A stretch of 64,000 nucleotides of DNA. It comes from WTJD01 sp964225175 (GTDB lineage: Bacteria > Pseudomonadota > Gammaproteobacteria > Xanthomonadales > SZUA-36). Numbering within the stretch: the stretch's first letter is position 1; each line of letters opens with the position of its first letter. Positions 1 to 9,445 of this stretch are shown in pieces. The notes beneath the pieces are model-generated. The model saw only the letters and a program-made list of their open reading frames with translations, was not told the DNA's origin and made no database searches. The translations under genes and the position numbers were made by a program. The stretch is from assembly GCA_964225175.1 (NCBI GenBank), contig CAXQNK010000055.1, forward strand, positions 3,755 through 67,754, given 5' to 3'.

Positions 1-1421
1 ATTTTGCAGGTTCCCACCGGGTGGTAGATGGTTTCGGCCTTATGTCGCGCAAAGGACAGGATGGCTTCCTCGCTTTGAACCTCAGGGCCTGGGAAAATTT
101 CATCACCCACCCATTTCCTGAAAGCCGGCTGTGAAAATATCTTGCGCGAGAGCCGGACACACTCAACGATCAATCTTCGGTCATGCTCGGTGCCGAGATA
201 ATTCGCGAATATCCTTGGTGCCGCACTCGGGTCAGAGGACGCCAGCCTGATTTGACCTCGGCTGGTTGGTCTGAGGGGGCAGGCGTGGAGCGTCATGCCA
301 TCCCCGTCCAGCTGGTTTCGTGCATGATCATCCAGCAAGACGGCTGCAAAGTGCATTTGGATGTCGGGACGATCGTTCCTGGCAAATTGACTGACGATGA
401 AGCCGCCTGACTCTGCGATATTCGAACTGCTCGGCCCGTTGCGGGTCAGCAGATATCTCAGACCCGCCCAGATTTCCTTGAGACGACTGTAATTGAGGTG
501 ATCATAGGTGATCGGCTCGACGCAGCGGACGAGTGTGGCAACATCGATATGATCCTGCAGGTTCTGACCCACGCCCGGTAAATCAATTGCAACCTCGATG
601 CCATTATCACGAAGGTGGGCAGCGGGCCCGACGCCTGAGAGCATCAACAGCTGGGGGCTGTTGATCGCGCCGCCGCAAAGTATGATTTCACCTGCATGGT
701 GGGCTTCCACGCTTCCTTTTATACGGACTTCAACGCCGGTGGCGCGCTGACCATCGAATAGGATTTTTTCGACGAGGGCGTGGGTTTTGACCGTGAGGTT
801 TTCACGCCCGCGAGCCGGTTTGAGATAAGCCCTTGCTGCGCTGCAGCGACGGCCTGCGTCCTGTGTCACCTGGTAAAAGCCAATTCCGTTCTGGCGTTCG
901 CCATTGAAATCGGAGTTGCGCGGGAATCCTGCCTGTTCAGCGGCATTGATGAATACATCGCTCATTGGGTTGTGGTAGCGCAGATCCTGCACCTTCAGAG
1001 GACCGCCTGTGGCGTGGAAAGCATCGGCACCGCGCTGTTGGTCCTGTGCGCGCTTGAACCAGGGCAGCACGGCATCGAACTCCCAGCCTGCGCAGCCACT
1101 TCGGGCCCAGTCATCATAGTCCTCCTGCTGGCCGCGGCAATAGATCATTGCATTGATGGAGCTTGACCCACCCAGAACTTTTCCGCGCGGACAATACAGG
1201 TTTCGATTTTCGAGTTGCGGCTCGGGTTCTGTCTCGTAACTCCAGTTAAGGTTTTCGAGTGAAATGAGCTTGGCAATTCCGGCGGGTATGTGTATGAAAG
1301 GATGCCAGTCGCGTCCTCCTGCCTCCAACAGCAGCACGCGCTTTCCGGGGTGCTCGCTGAGTCGCGCAGCCATTACGCTGCCGGCTGAGCCGGCACCAAC
1401 AACAATGTAATCGTATTCCAT
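1..1421 (-). CDS. GMC-family FAD oxidoreductase (choline/alcohol dehydrogenase-like), 3' end outside window
   Basis: Predicted FAD-dependent oxidoreductase that oxidises an alcohol to an aldehyde; the substrate cannot be told from sequence. From the ATG at 1421 about 473 residues are readable without a stop, so the C-terminus lies beyond base 1. The dinucleotide-binding loop GAGSAG is at residues 9-14. GMC signature 1 (RGKVLGGSSSIN) is at about 79-90 and GMC signature 2 (GAINSPQLLMLSGVGP) at about 251-266. The last visible residues include HPVGTC, the conserved C-terminal stretch near the catalytic histidine. Family members run to about 530-560 residues, so some 60-80 are missing. It is divergent from the RND efflux operon. 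Family assignment is firm; the substrate is open. Confidence 0.9.
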   Translation of the reverse strand, partial: MEYDYIVVGAGSAGSVMAARLSEHPGKRVLLLEAGGRDWHPFIHIPAGIAKLISLENLNWSYETEPEPQLENRNLYCPRGKVLGGSSSINAMIYCRGQQEDYDDWARSGCAGWEFDAVLPWFKRAQDQQRGADAFHATGGPLKVQDLRYHNPMSDVFINAAEQAGFPRNSDFNGERQNGIGFYQVTQDAGRRCSAARAYLKPARGRENLTVKTHALVEKILFDGQRATGVEVRIKGSVEAHHAGEIILCGGAINSPQLLMLSGVGPAAHLRDNGIEVAIDLPGVGQNLQDHIDVATLVRCVEPITYDHLNYSRLKEIWAGLRYLLTRNGPSSSNIAESGGFIVSQFARNDRPDIQMHFAAVLLDDHARNQLDGDGMTLHACPLRPTSRGQIRLASSDPSAAPRIFANYLGTEHDRRLIVECVRLSRKIFSQPAFRKWVGDEIFPGPEVQSEEAILSFARHKAETIYHPVGTCK

Positions 1422-1566
1422 GGGATTTCCGAGAGAACCGAACCCTGATGATAAGCCAAATGGCGACAGAAACAAGAGCCCAGATCAGTGCGAAATTCAA
1501 TCCCGGCTTGTTTCGCGGAGCCCAGCCGCTATAGTGATGCGGTCGTGTATCAAGGGAGGATAAAAC

Positions 1567-4500
1567 GTGATCCTGACTCGTGTCTCTCTGGGTAATCCCG
1601 TCGCCGTAGTGGTGGCGGGTATCTTGCTGGCGATTTTTGGCGTCATCAGCCTCACTCGCCTGCCGATCGAGATGACGCCCGAGATCAGCCGACCGATCCT
1701 CCAGGTTTCGACTTCCTGGCGCGCTGCTGCGCCCAACGAGGTGGAGTCAGACATCATCGAACTGCAGGAAGCGGTGCTAAGAAGCACTCCTGGCCTCCTG
1801 AGAATGGCGTCGACCGCAAGTTATGGCTACGCCTCTGTCGAACTTGAGTTCGCGATCGGCACCGATATGACGCGAGCGCTCATCGAAGTCATGAATCGGC
1901 TCAACCAGGTGCCGCGTTATCCTGAGGACGCCGATGAACCCACCATTGGTTTTGGCGGTGACCGCTACGACCAGGCGATTGCGTGGTACGCGATAGCCAA
2001 GGTAACGGATGACCCACGGCCCATTGCAGCATTTCAGGACTACGTCGACGACACCATCGTGGCGCGACTCGAGAGGGTGCCCGGCGTGTTCCAGGTGGGA
2101 ACCTTCGGAGGGCAGCCCCAGGAGGTCCGCATTACCTTCGACCCTTACAAGACGGCGAACATTGGTCTCGACCTGACGGGGGTCAGCGGCGAATTGGGTG
2201 CGAATGCGAATGTTTCAGGCGGCAGCACCGAGGTTGGCCGACGGCAATACAAGCTGCGTTTCAGTGGCAAGTACGACATCCAGTCGTTGGGTGATCTGGT
2301 GCTCGCGTGGCGAGAGGGAAGGGCGATACGGCTCAGGGATATTGCCCGGATCGAGATGATGATGGTGGACCCGACCTCCAAGCTGCACCTCGACGGAGGA
2401 CCTCGAATCGGGATGGCTGTGATTCCCGAGACGGGTATCAACGTCCTCGACGTCATGGAAGAGGTACGGGCAGCTGTTGAGGATCTGCGCGCGAACGATC
2501 TGCCCCTTGCCGGGCTGGACATGGTGCAGATTTACGATCAGGCGGACTACATCAGGGAGTCCGTAGGCATGGTGCGTAACAATCTGTTGTTGGGAATGAC
2601 GCTGGCCGTCGTCGTATTGTGGTGGTTCTTGCGCAGGTTACGGGCCACCGTCGTCGTTGCATTGTCGATTCCCCTGTGCCTGTTCGCGGCCTTCATGGCA
2701 ATGAATGCATTCGGGCGGACATTGAATATCATTTCCATGGCAGGCCTGGCTTTCGCCACGGGCATGGTGCTCGATGCGGCAATCGTGGTCCTGGAAAACA
2801 TCTTTCGCCAACGGGAGGCTGGCCTTGAAGGTTTTGCCGCCTCCGAGCGCGGAACCCGGCAAGTCTGGGGTGCCCTGCTGGCTTCCACGGCGACGACGGT
2901 CGCAATCTTTATGCCGGTGGTGTTCCTGGAGGACGAAGCCGGTCAATTATTCACTGACCTTGCCCTGACGATATCGGCCGCTGTCGTGGCCTCATTGATT
3001 GTCGCCATGACGCTGTTGCCCACCGCGGCCGCGAATCTCATCCGCGGGCGGGCCATCGAGGACCGTCATCGAGAAACCTGGCGCAAGATCACTCGCTACA
3101 TCATGCACTGGACTGACAGTCCACGACGACGATGGATTTTTGTGTTGTCGCTCACGACCCTGCCAATACTCCTGGTTTTGCTTCTCAAGCCGGCCGCGGA
3201 TTATCTGCCAGAGGGTCGGCAAAACCAGATTTCGGGATTCATCGCGGTGTCGCCGGGTCTCGGTGTTGATACCGCGGAGCGTGAAATCATGGATGTCATT
3301 GATGAGCGCCTCGCGCCGCACCTTGATGGCTCACATCCGGTCCAGATCAGCTCCTATTACATGGGGCTTTCGCCAAGTTTCGGGGCCTTTATCGGTGGCC
3401 GTGCGGTGGACCCGGATGATGTGGATGAGTTCCTGAGAATTCTGAACACTGAGACGCTTGCGGGATTCCCGGACACCTTCGCGTTTGCGAGCAGAACACC
3501 GATTTTCACGGAGTCCCGGGGCAGTCGCCAGATCGATCTTGAATTGCAGGCGGAGTCATTCGCCTCGCTGCTGGCAGCTGGCCGTGCCGGATTCGTCGCC
3601 ATTCAGCAGGTCCTGCCCGGGATCAGCGTCCGACCTCTTCCGGGGCTCGAATTGGCGGAACCGGAGCTCCGCCTCGTTCCGGATGATCGACGCATTGCGG
3701 AGGTGGGTTGGAACCGGTCCCGGATGGCGATGATCATTCGCGCACTTGGTGATGGCGCCTACCTCGGCGAGTATTTTGATGGCAACCGCAGGTACAACGT
3801 GATTTTGCGCGTGGAGCCCTGGCAGACGCCGGAGGAATTGATGGCCATACCCGTTGCAACGCCCAACGGAGACGTACAGACCGTCGGAGAATTGACGCAA
3901 CTGGTGCGCACGGCAGGTCCCTCACAAATCGCGCGAGTGGACCGGCGCCGAACGCTGACTTTGCAGATCACGCCGCCGCAGAGCATGGCGATCGAGGAGG
4001 CACTGGCAATCGTTAAAGAACAGGTCCTGCCTGAGATTCGCCCACTGCTTCCCGTGGATGGAACCATACGGCTTCGCGGTACGGCCGAAGCACTCGAAGA
4101 AGCACTCAAAAGCATGTCTGGCAGCTTTACACTGGCGGTCGTTATTCTGTATCTCCTGATTTCAGCGCTGTTCCGATCGTTCAGGGATTCCTTGCTGGTC
4201 ATCCTGGCGCTGCCCATGGCCACGGTGGGCGGTGTCTTGTCATTGCGTCTGACGGATCTTGCGCTAACCAGTTCAGGTGGGCAACAGATGGATCTGCTGA
4301 CGATGATCGGCTTTGTCATACTGCTTGGCCTGGTGGTCAATAACGCCATCCTGCTGGTCTATCGCGCCCGTGACGCAGAGCGAGAGGGCATGAGCCGACG
4401 CGAAGCCGTGGAAAGCGCGGTCAGGCTGAGATTGCGCCCCATCCTGATGAGCACAATGACCAGTATTTTCGGTATGCTCCCCCTGCTGCTGGTGCCCGGT

Positions 4501-4650
4501 TCGGGCACGGAATTGTATCGGGGAATGGCGGCGGTGATTGTTGGGGGCATGCTGGTCAGTGCCTTGTTTACACTTATTCTGCTGCCCAGCCTTTTGCGCA
4601 TGCGCGAACCATTGATGGTTGGCCAGCAGGCAACCTACGGTACAGGATGA
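1567..4650 (+). CDS. RND-family efflux transporter, inner-membrane pump
   Basis: Proton-driven resistance-nodulation-division pump of the AcrB/MexB superfamily, expected to work as a trimer with the adaptor encoded next. The start is a GTG at 1567 preceded by a strong GGGAGG Shine-Dalgarno. The 1027-residue length matches the family (1020-1050). A first membrane helix lies at about 11-29, followed by a large periplasmic porter region. A helix bundle at about 335-500 contains the TM4-like segment AGLAFATGMVLDAAIVVLEN with its acidic residue. A second periplasmic loop and a second helix bundle (about 855-1015) follow. The stop codon is directly followed by the adaptor start, so the genes are co-transcribed. 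The pump precedes the adaptor, the reverse of acrA-acrB. The substrate is not deducible. Confidence 0.93.
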   Translation: MILTRVSLGNPVAVVVAGILLAIFGVISLTRLPIEMTPEISRPILQVSTSWRAAAPNEVESDIIELQEAVLRSTPGLLRMASTASYGYASVELEFAIGTDMTRALIEVMNRLNQVPRYPEDADEPTIGFGGDRYDQAIAWYAIAKVTDDPRPIAAFQDYVDDTIVARLERVPGVFQVGTFGGQPQEVRITFDPYKTANIGLDLTGVSGELGANANVSGGSTEVGRRQYKLRFSGKYDIQSLGDLVLAWREGRAIRLRDIARIEMMMVDPTSKLHLDGGPRIGMAVIPETGINVLDVMEEVRAAVEDLRANDLPLAGLDMVQIYDQADYIRESVGMVRNNLLLGMTLAVVVLWWFLRRLRATVVVALSIPLCLFAAFMAMNAFGRTLNIISMAGLAFATGMVLDAAIVVLENIFRQREAGLEGFAASERGTRQVWGALLASTATTVAIFMPVVFLEDEAGQLFTDLALTISAAVVASLIVAMTLLPTAAANLIRGRAIEDRHRETWRKITRYIMHWTDSPRRRWIFVLSLTTLPILLVLLLKPAADYLPEGRQNQISGFIAVSPGLGVDTAEREIMDVIDERLAPHLDGSHPVQISSYYMGLSPSFGAFIGGRAVDPDDVDEFLRILNTETLAGFPDTFAFASRTPIFTESRGSRQIDLELQAESFASLLAAGRAGFVAIQQVLPGISVRPLPGLELAEPELRLVPDDRRIAEVGWNRSRMAMIIRALGDGAYLGEYFDGNRRYNVILRVEPWQTPEELMAIPVATPNGDVQTVGELTQLVRTAGPSQIARVDRRRTLTLQITPPQSMAIEEALAIVKEQVLPEIRPLLPVDGTIRLRGTAEALEEALKSMSGSFTLAVVILYLLISALFRSFRDSLLVILALPMATVGGVLSLRLTDLALTSSGGQQMDLLTMIGFVILLGLVVNNAILLVYRARDAEREGMSRREAVESAVRLRLRPILMSTMTSIFGMLPLLLVPGSGTELYRGMAAVIVGGMLVSALFTLILLPSLLRMREPLMVGQQATYGTG

Positions 4651-5709
4651 ATGATCAAGATGACGCTGATTAAACGAATCAATGTGCTGCTGGTGGGGGC
4701 TTTGGTACTTGCCGGCGGTCCGCTCAGCGCTCAGTTCAGCGCACCCACCATGGTCCGCCTCGATGAGGCCCAGATTCGTCGCCTCAGCTCTTCCACGATG
4801 GTTCCGGGGACGGTGGTCAGTCGCCATGATGCCAAAGTCGCCGCTGAAGTGGATGGTCGCCTGATGATGGTTCTGGATGTGGGCACAGAAGTGTCCGAGA
4901 ACGATGCAGTGGCGCGAATTGAAGACACGCCGATGCGCTTGCGCCAAGAGGAGTTGGCGGCCGAGGTGGCGCGGGCAGAGGCCCGTTTGCAATTCCTGGT
5001 CAACGAGGAGCGACGGTTCGCACAGCTTGCGGAAAACAACCTTGCAGCAGTAACTCAACTGGAGCAAACCCGCGCAGACATGGGGGTGGCCAAGGGTGAC
5101 CTCGGCGTGGCACGAGCGAGGCTGGCGCAAAACGAGGACCAGCTTTCTCGAACCATAGTTCGTGCCCCTTTTGCTGGGGTGGTGGTTGAGCGATTGCAGA
5201 TGCCGGGCGAGCACGTGACGGATGGCGCTCGAGTCGTGCGAATTGTTGATCCGGGTTACCTTGAGGTGATTGCTCGCGCGTCCTTATCCTTCTATCCGTT
5301 CGTGAAGCCAGGACAATCACTCTCGCTTGCTGCCGGGCCGCAATCTGCAGAGGGCGTTGTTCGTACGGTCGTTGCCGTTGGGGACGAGGACACCCACCAA
5401 TTTGAACTACGACTTGATCTTGATTCGCTTGTTTTTCCGGTGGGTCAAACCGTGCGCGTTCGGGTTCCGACTTCGGACCCCAAGGACGTGCTCGTGGTGC
5501 ATCGGGATGCCTTGGTGCTGAGACCCGAGGGCATGACGGTTTTTGTCATGGAACCCGATCAATCTGTTCGGCAGGTCAGTGTGGGCACAGGCATCGGCTC
5601 GGGTGATTTCATTGAAATACTTGGAGCCATCCAGGCGGGTGATCGCGTCGTGGTGCGAGGAAACGAGCGTTTGCGCGCAGGCCAGACAGTGAATGTAATC
5701 GAAGACTGA
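4651..5709 (+). CDS. RND efflux periplasmic adaptor (membrane fusion protein)
   Basis: Membrane fusion protein of the HlyD/AcrA type that links the inner-membrane pump to an outer-membrane channel. The 352 residues start with a signal peptide (basic start, hydrophobic stretch to about residue 22, then a likely cleavage near LSA-Q at 27-28). A lipoyl-like half (VVSRHDAKVAAEVDGRL) comes next, followed by a short alpha-helical hairpin rich in Ala, Glu and Arg (about 90-160). The second lipoyl half (TIVRAPFAGVVVERLQMPGE) and beta-barrel domains complete it. The ATG immediately follows the pump's stop codon. No outer-membrane TolC-like gene is present, so a shared channel elsewhere is likely. Confidence 0.92.
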   Translation: MIKMTLIKRINVLLVGALVLAGGPLSAQFSAPTMVRLDEAQIRRLSSSTMVPGTVVSRHDAKVAAEVDGRLMMVLDVGTEVSENDAVARIEDTPMRLRQEELAAEVARAEARLQFLVNEERRFAQLAENNLAAVTQLEQTRADMGVAKGDLGVARARLAQNEDQLSRTIVRAPFAGVVVERLQMPGEHVTDGARVVRIVDPGYLEVIARASLSFYPFVKPGQSLSLAAGPQSAEGVVRTVVAVGDEDTHQFELRLDLDSLVFPVGQTVRVRVPTSDPKDVLVVHRDALVLRPEGMTVFVMEPDQSVRQVSVGTGIGSGDFIEILGAIQAGDRVVVRGNERLRAGQTVNVIED

Positions 5710-5710
5710 T

Positions 5711-7030
5711 TTGACAGAGCCCGTGATTCAAAGAGATGCTCAGCGCCGGTCGGGCGCTGACTCGCTGTTTGAGCGAATTCTCAATATTCATCATGGCGAA
5801 TGGTTGCCATTCGGACTGGCTTTTGCCTACTTTTTCTTCCTGTTGGGCGGATACTTCATGCTGCGGCCGATTCGCGGCGCTGTCGCTGCGAATAACAGTG
5901 ACCAGTTGCATTGGTTGTACACCGCAACCTTTATTTCGATGCTCCTGCTCGTGCCCATATTCGGTTTTCTCGTCTCACGGTTCAGCCGTAGCCGTTTCAT
6001 ACCGGGGATCTATCTCTTTTTCATGGCGAATCTCGCCGGTTTCGCAGCTGCATTTGACCCTTCCGGAGCGGGTCCTTGGGTCGAGCGCGGATTTTATGTC
6101 TGGCTCAGCGTGTTCAATCTTTTCGTGGTCTCCGTGTTCTGGAGTTTCATGGCCGATATTTTTCGGCCAGCCCAGGCGCAGCGATTATTCGGGGGCATCA
6201 TGGCCGGCGGAAGTCTTGGGGCGATGGTGGGCCCTTTGGCGACAGCGAGTCTCGTCGCCGACGTCGGGGTGTCGGGCGTGATGGCCATCGCGCTGGCGTG
6301 CCTCGGCGTGACGACGCTGATCGCCATCTTCCTGGGGACAATCGCGCGGGCCGCGGGAGATTCGCAGGCCCCTGTGGAAGTCATCGGTGGCGGCATATGG
6401 GAAGGCGCTACGCAAGTATTCAGGTCGCCCTATCTATTGCTGGTCTGCCTGTTGATGTTGACGCACAACATGACGGCCACGTTTCTCTATAACGGCCTGG
6501 CTGTGTTGGTCGACCAGAATATCGTCGGATTTGATGAGCGCACGGCGTTTTTCGGCTACGTTGATCTCGTGGTCCAGGTGATCGCGTTCAGTCTGCAATT
6601 TTTCCTGACCTCAAGGTTGGTGATTCACCTCGGTATGCCGAAAACCGCTGTCATACCCCCGGCGCTGCTGGCTGGGGCGCTCGTGATCCTCGGCAGTTCG
6701 ATGGGCCTGGTGCTATTTGCGGCTGTCCAGGTGGCTCAGAGGGCCCTCAATTACGGACTGCTGGGGCCTGTGAAGGAGATGCTGTTCACCGTCGTGGATC
6801 GTGAAACGAAGTACAAGAGCAAAAACTTCATCGATACGGTGATCTATCGGGGCAGTGACGTTTCCGCGAGTTGGTTGTTCAAGGGCCTGATGAGCCTCGG
6901 CGTCTCGCTAGGGCACGTCGCTTGGCTCTATCTGTCGGTGATGCTGATCTGGGGCCTGGCGGCCTGGCGGTTGGGGCAGAAATATTTGCGCTTGCGATCG
7001 GATTACACAGATTTGTCGAAAGAAGGGTGA
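5711..7030 (+). CDS. MFS-type membrane carrier (LRPIR-motif group)
   Basis: Polytopic inner-membrane transporter of 439 residues with about ten to twelve hydrophobic helices. The start is a TTG two bases after the adaptor's stop codon, so it belongs to the same transcript. The N-terminal motif GGYFMLRPIRGA resembles proteins often labelled MFS or NTP/NDP-exchange (Tlc-like) carriers in Xanthomonadales; I infer this from recall of the motif and cannot confirm it. The central FWSFMADIFRPAQAQRLFG segment (about 142-160) is typical of that group. The 3' end overlaps the oppositely oriented ABC ATPase by 28 bases. Function and substrate remain unknown. Placement behind an RND pump may mean only shared transcription. 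Confidence 0.72.
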   Translation: MTEPVIQRDAQRRSGADSLFERILNIHHGEWLPFGLAFAYFFFLLGGYFMLRPIRGAVAANNSDQLHWLYTATFISMLLLVPIFGFLVSRFSRSRFIPGIYLFFMANLAGFAAAFDPSGAGPWVERGFYVWLSVFNLFVVSVFWSFMADIFRPAQAQRLFGGIMAGGSLGAMVGPLATASLVADVGVSGVMAIALACLGVTTLIAIFLGTIARAAGDSQAPVEVIGGGIWEGATQVFRSPYLLLVCLLMLTHNMTATFLYNGLAVLVDQNIVGFDERTAFFGYVDLVVQVIAFSLQFFLTSRLVIHLGMPKTAVIPPALLAGALVILGSSMGLVLFAAVQVAQRALNYGLLGPVKEMLFTVVDRETKYKSKNFIDTVIYRGSDVSASWLFKGLMSLGVSLGHVAWLYLSVMLIWGLAAWRLGQKYLRLRSDYTDLSKEG

Positions 7031-7785
7031 AAACGGCGTCCTGCTGGCGTGTCCACTGACTCTACCGGGCATTGATAAAGTTGTTCCAGTCGGGCGACGT
7101 TGAGCATTTCGAGCGCTGTGCCGGCCTGCCACTCGCCATGACCAAAAAGCATGAGCACGTGACTGCAGAAGGTCGCTGCGAGATTGACGTCATGCATGGC
7201 CGCCACAGCCATGCGGCGATGGCCGTAGACCTGGTCGCCGATCCGACTCATGATCGATACCTGGTGTCGGAGGTCGAGGTGGTTCGAGGGTTCATCAAGA
7301 AGCATCACTTCCGTGTCCTGGATCATCAGGGCAGCAAAAGCCAGTCGCCGGGCCTCACCACCAGATAGGCCCGTGACGCTGCGGTTTTCCAGGCCGGCCA
7401 GGTCCATGCTGGCGATGGCCTCGCGTGCTTTTTCAACATCCTCTCCGGACTCGCGCTGCCAGGCATTGAGGTGCGGATGGCGCCCGGTCAGGGCCATCTG
7501 CAGCACGGTGGCGTCAAAGACGTATGAGGTGTGCTGTTGAAGCATGCCCAGGCGTTGGGCCACCTCGCGTCGGGGCAGGCTCCGCAATGCCTTGCCGTCC
7601 AGCGATACCTCGCCCGCATCAGGGGCAATCAAGCCCGCGAGGCATTTCATGAGCGTGGTTTTACCGATGCCATTGGCACCCATCAGCGCCCAGAACTCTC
7701 CACGCCCAAAGTCGATGTTCAGATTATTGACCACGCAGGTGCTGCCCACGGACAGGTCCAGCTGGCGGCACTCCAGGCGGCTCAT
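7003..7785 (-). CDS. ABC transporter ATP-binding protein (BtuD/FecE-like)
   Basis: ATPase subunit of a type II importer for cobalamin, haem or ferric siderophore. The 260-residue protein carries a Walker A (GANGIGKTT, about 36-44), a Q-loop region (LGMLQQHTSY), the ABC signature LSGGE (about 140-144) and Walker B MLLDEP with the following NHLDLRHQ D-loop. The His switch lies near AMHDVN. Its ATG overlaps the permease stop codon (ATGA), showing tight translational coupling. No periplasmic binding protein gene is adjacent. The riboswitch-controlled BtuB-like receptor 6 kb away makes cobalamin the favoured substrate, but that is inference. Confidence 0.9.
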   Translation of the reverse strand: MSRLECRQLDLSVGSTCVVNNLNIDFGRGEFWALMGANGIGKTTLMKCLAGLIAPDAGEVSLDGKALRSLPRREVAQRLGMLQQHTSYVFDATVLQMALTGRHPHLNAWQRESGEDVEKAREAIASMDLAGLENRSVTGLSGGEARRLAFAALMIQDTEVMLLDEPSNHLDLRHQVSIMSRIGDQVYGHRRMAVAAMHDVNLAATFCSHVLMLFGHGEWQAGTALEMLNVARLEQLYQCPVESVDTPAGRRFHPSFDKSV

Positions 7786-8789
7786 GATTCCCGTACCCTG
7801 AGCCGCGCCCGATTGAGCAGAAGCAGAAACAGGGGCACTCCGAGCAGTGCAGTAATCACGCCCACTGGTAATTGTCTCGGGGCGAGCAGCGTTCTGGCCA
7901 GTGTGTCAGACAGCACCAGGAACAAGCCACCGAAAAGCGCGCTTGCCGGCAGCAGAATGCGGTGGTCCGATCCAAGGAGCAATCGCATCAGGTGGGGAAC
8001 GATCAGGCCGACGAAACCAATGCTGCCGGCGATCGACACCGCAGCCGCCGTTAGCAATGAAGCCATCAGGTAGACCAGCCACAGCAGGCGCTGCACCGAC
8101 TCTCCCAACAGCATGGCGGAGGTCTCGCCCATGCTTAGCACGTTCAGGCTCCGTGACATGGAGAGTGCTGCGACAAACACGGTCACCAGTAAAACGGCCG
8201 ACCAGAGACTGACGCTGACATAACTCAAGTCGCCCATCAGCCAGAACAACATGCCGCGCAGGCTGCTATCGTTCCCGGTGGCGAGCAGCAGGCTGATCAG
8301 TGCGGCCCAGCCTGCCGCTGTGACCACGCCCGTCAACAGCAAACGGGTGCCACTCCAGGGCCCAGAACCGCGGGCCAGCCCGAATACGAGGATGATGGAC
8401 ACGAGGGCACCAGCAAGCGCAAGGAATGGAAGAGTCGGCGAGGCCATGCCCACCGTGATTCCTAACAAGACAAAAAATGCAGCCCCGCCGGAGACTCCCA
8501 GGATGTACGGATCAGCCAGGGGGTTGCGAAGCAGAACCTGCATGAGGCAACCGGAAACCGAAAGCATTGCGCCAACCGTCCATGCAGCTGACGCTCGAGG
8601 CAGGCGAAGTCGCCAAAGCAGTTCACCCAGCGGAGAATCCGGGTTTGAAAACGCCTCCAACCAATTCGCGGGGGTGAAATTAACCAGCCCAATGCCACTG
8701 CCGACAACGACGCTGCTTAGAGACATTAATGTCAGCGCCGCCAGGAAAATCCGGCTTGATCGCGTGGAAAAGATACGTGAAGTTGGCAT
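7782..8789 (-). CDS. FecCD/BtuC-family ABC permease
   Basis: Inner-membrane permease of a cobalamin/iron-chelate importer, working as a dimer with the downstream ATPase. From the ATG at 8789 it has 335 residues and roughly ten helices. The family motifs LRLPRASAAWTVGAMLSVSGC and NPLADPYILGVSGGA (about 70-110) are present, as is GFVGLIVPHLMRLLLGSDHR near the cytoplasmic ATPase-contact loop. The open frame continues upstream to 9437, but that part runs through rppH on the other strand. An alternative ATG at 8849 would add 20 unremarkable residues. I prefer 8789 because the first hydrophobic helix follows directly. The gene is divergent from rppH with about 80 bases between them. Confidence 0.88.
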   Translation of the reverse strand: MPTSRIFSTRSSRIFLAALTLMSLSSVVVGSGIGLVNFTPANWLEAFSNPDSPLGELLWRLRLPRASAAWTVGAMLSVSGCLMQVLLRNPLADPYILGVSGGAAFFVLLGITVGMASPTLPFLALAGALVSIILVFGLARGSGPWSGTRLLLTGVVTAAGWAALISLLLATGNDSSLRGMLFWLMGDLSYVSVSLWSAVLLVTVFVAALSMSRSLNVLSMGETSAMLLGESVQRLLWLVYLMASLLTAAAVSIAGSIGFVGLIVPHLMRLLLGSDHRILLPASALFGGLFLVLSDTLARTLLAPRQLPVGVITALLGVPLFLLLLNRARLRVRES

Positions 8790-8870
8790 CGGTACGGTGA
8801 ATTGATTACCATTTTGCGTTGAAGGCGCAAAGTAACACACGCCCCCCATTCCACCAAGAATTGAACTGTA

Positions 8871-9359
8871 ATGATCGATGCTGATGGATTCAGACTGAAC
8901 GTAGCGATTGTCATCATGAAGGATGATCGCAAGGTTCTGTGGGCTCAACGGGCACAGAATGACGGCTGGCAATTCCCCCAGGGCGGTATGCGCACCGATG
9001 AAACGCCGATCGAAGCCATGTACAGGGAACTCGAGGAGGAGACGGGACTGAAAGAGCAACATGTCCGGGTCCTCGGCAGTACGCCGGGATGGTTGCGCTA
9101 TCGTCTTCCAAGGCGTTACCTGCGTCGCCACAGCAAACCCTTGTGCATCGGGCAAAAGCAGGTTTGGTTTTTGCTTCAACTCGAGGCGAGTGAGAGCCTG
9201 GTGACGCTGGATGCCTCGCCAAGTCCTGAATTTTCCGAGTATCGCTGGGTCGATTTCTGGTATCCAGCGGATCATGTCGTATCGTTCAAGCGTGATGTTT
9301 ACCGGCAAGCGCTTTCCTTGCTGGAGCCCATGGCGCCAGTCGCTGGCGCCATGCCATGA
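8871..9359 (+). CDS. rppH: RNA pyrophosphohydrolase (Nudix)
   Basis: Nudix hydrolase that removes pyrophosphate from 5'-triphosphorylated mRNA and so starts RNase E-dependent decay. The 162-residue length fits RppH. The N-terminus MIDADGFRLNVAIVI and the tract QNDGWQFPQGG are characteristic of the RppH/Ap4A-hydrolase branch. The Nudix box runs from about residue 38 to 60 (GGMRTDETPIEA, then REL and EEETGL) with the catalytic glutamates intact. The later GQKQVWFLL and PEFSEYRWVDFWYP motifs also match RppH. It is transcribed alone, divergent from the ABC permease. Confidence 0.95.
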   Translation: MIDADGFRLNVAIVIMKDDRKVLWAQRAQNDGWQFPQGGMRTDETPIEAMYRELEEETGLKEQHVRVLGSTPGWLRYRLPRRYLRRHSKPLCIGQKQVWFLLQLEASESLVTLDASPSPEFSEYRWVDFWYPADHVVSFKRDVYRQALSLLEPMAPVAGAMP

Positions 9360-9445
9360 AGCCTCAATTCCAGGTTGCTGTACGCAGCCTTTTGTCATTG
9401 TGATTCCTGCTCGGTACTCCGAGTGTCGGCATATCACTGCAAATC

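Noticed and set aside
4273..5214. Long minus-strand frame (313 residues) across the RND/adaptor junction
   Set aside because: It lies over two convincing plus-strand genes; the translation is rich in His and Gln with no signal or domain, as expected from a shadow frame.
8790..9437. N-terminal extension of the BtuC-like permease
   Set aside because: It runs antisense through rppH, which has an intact Nudix box.
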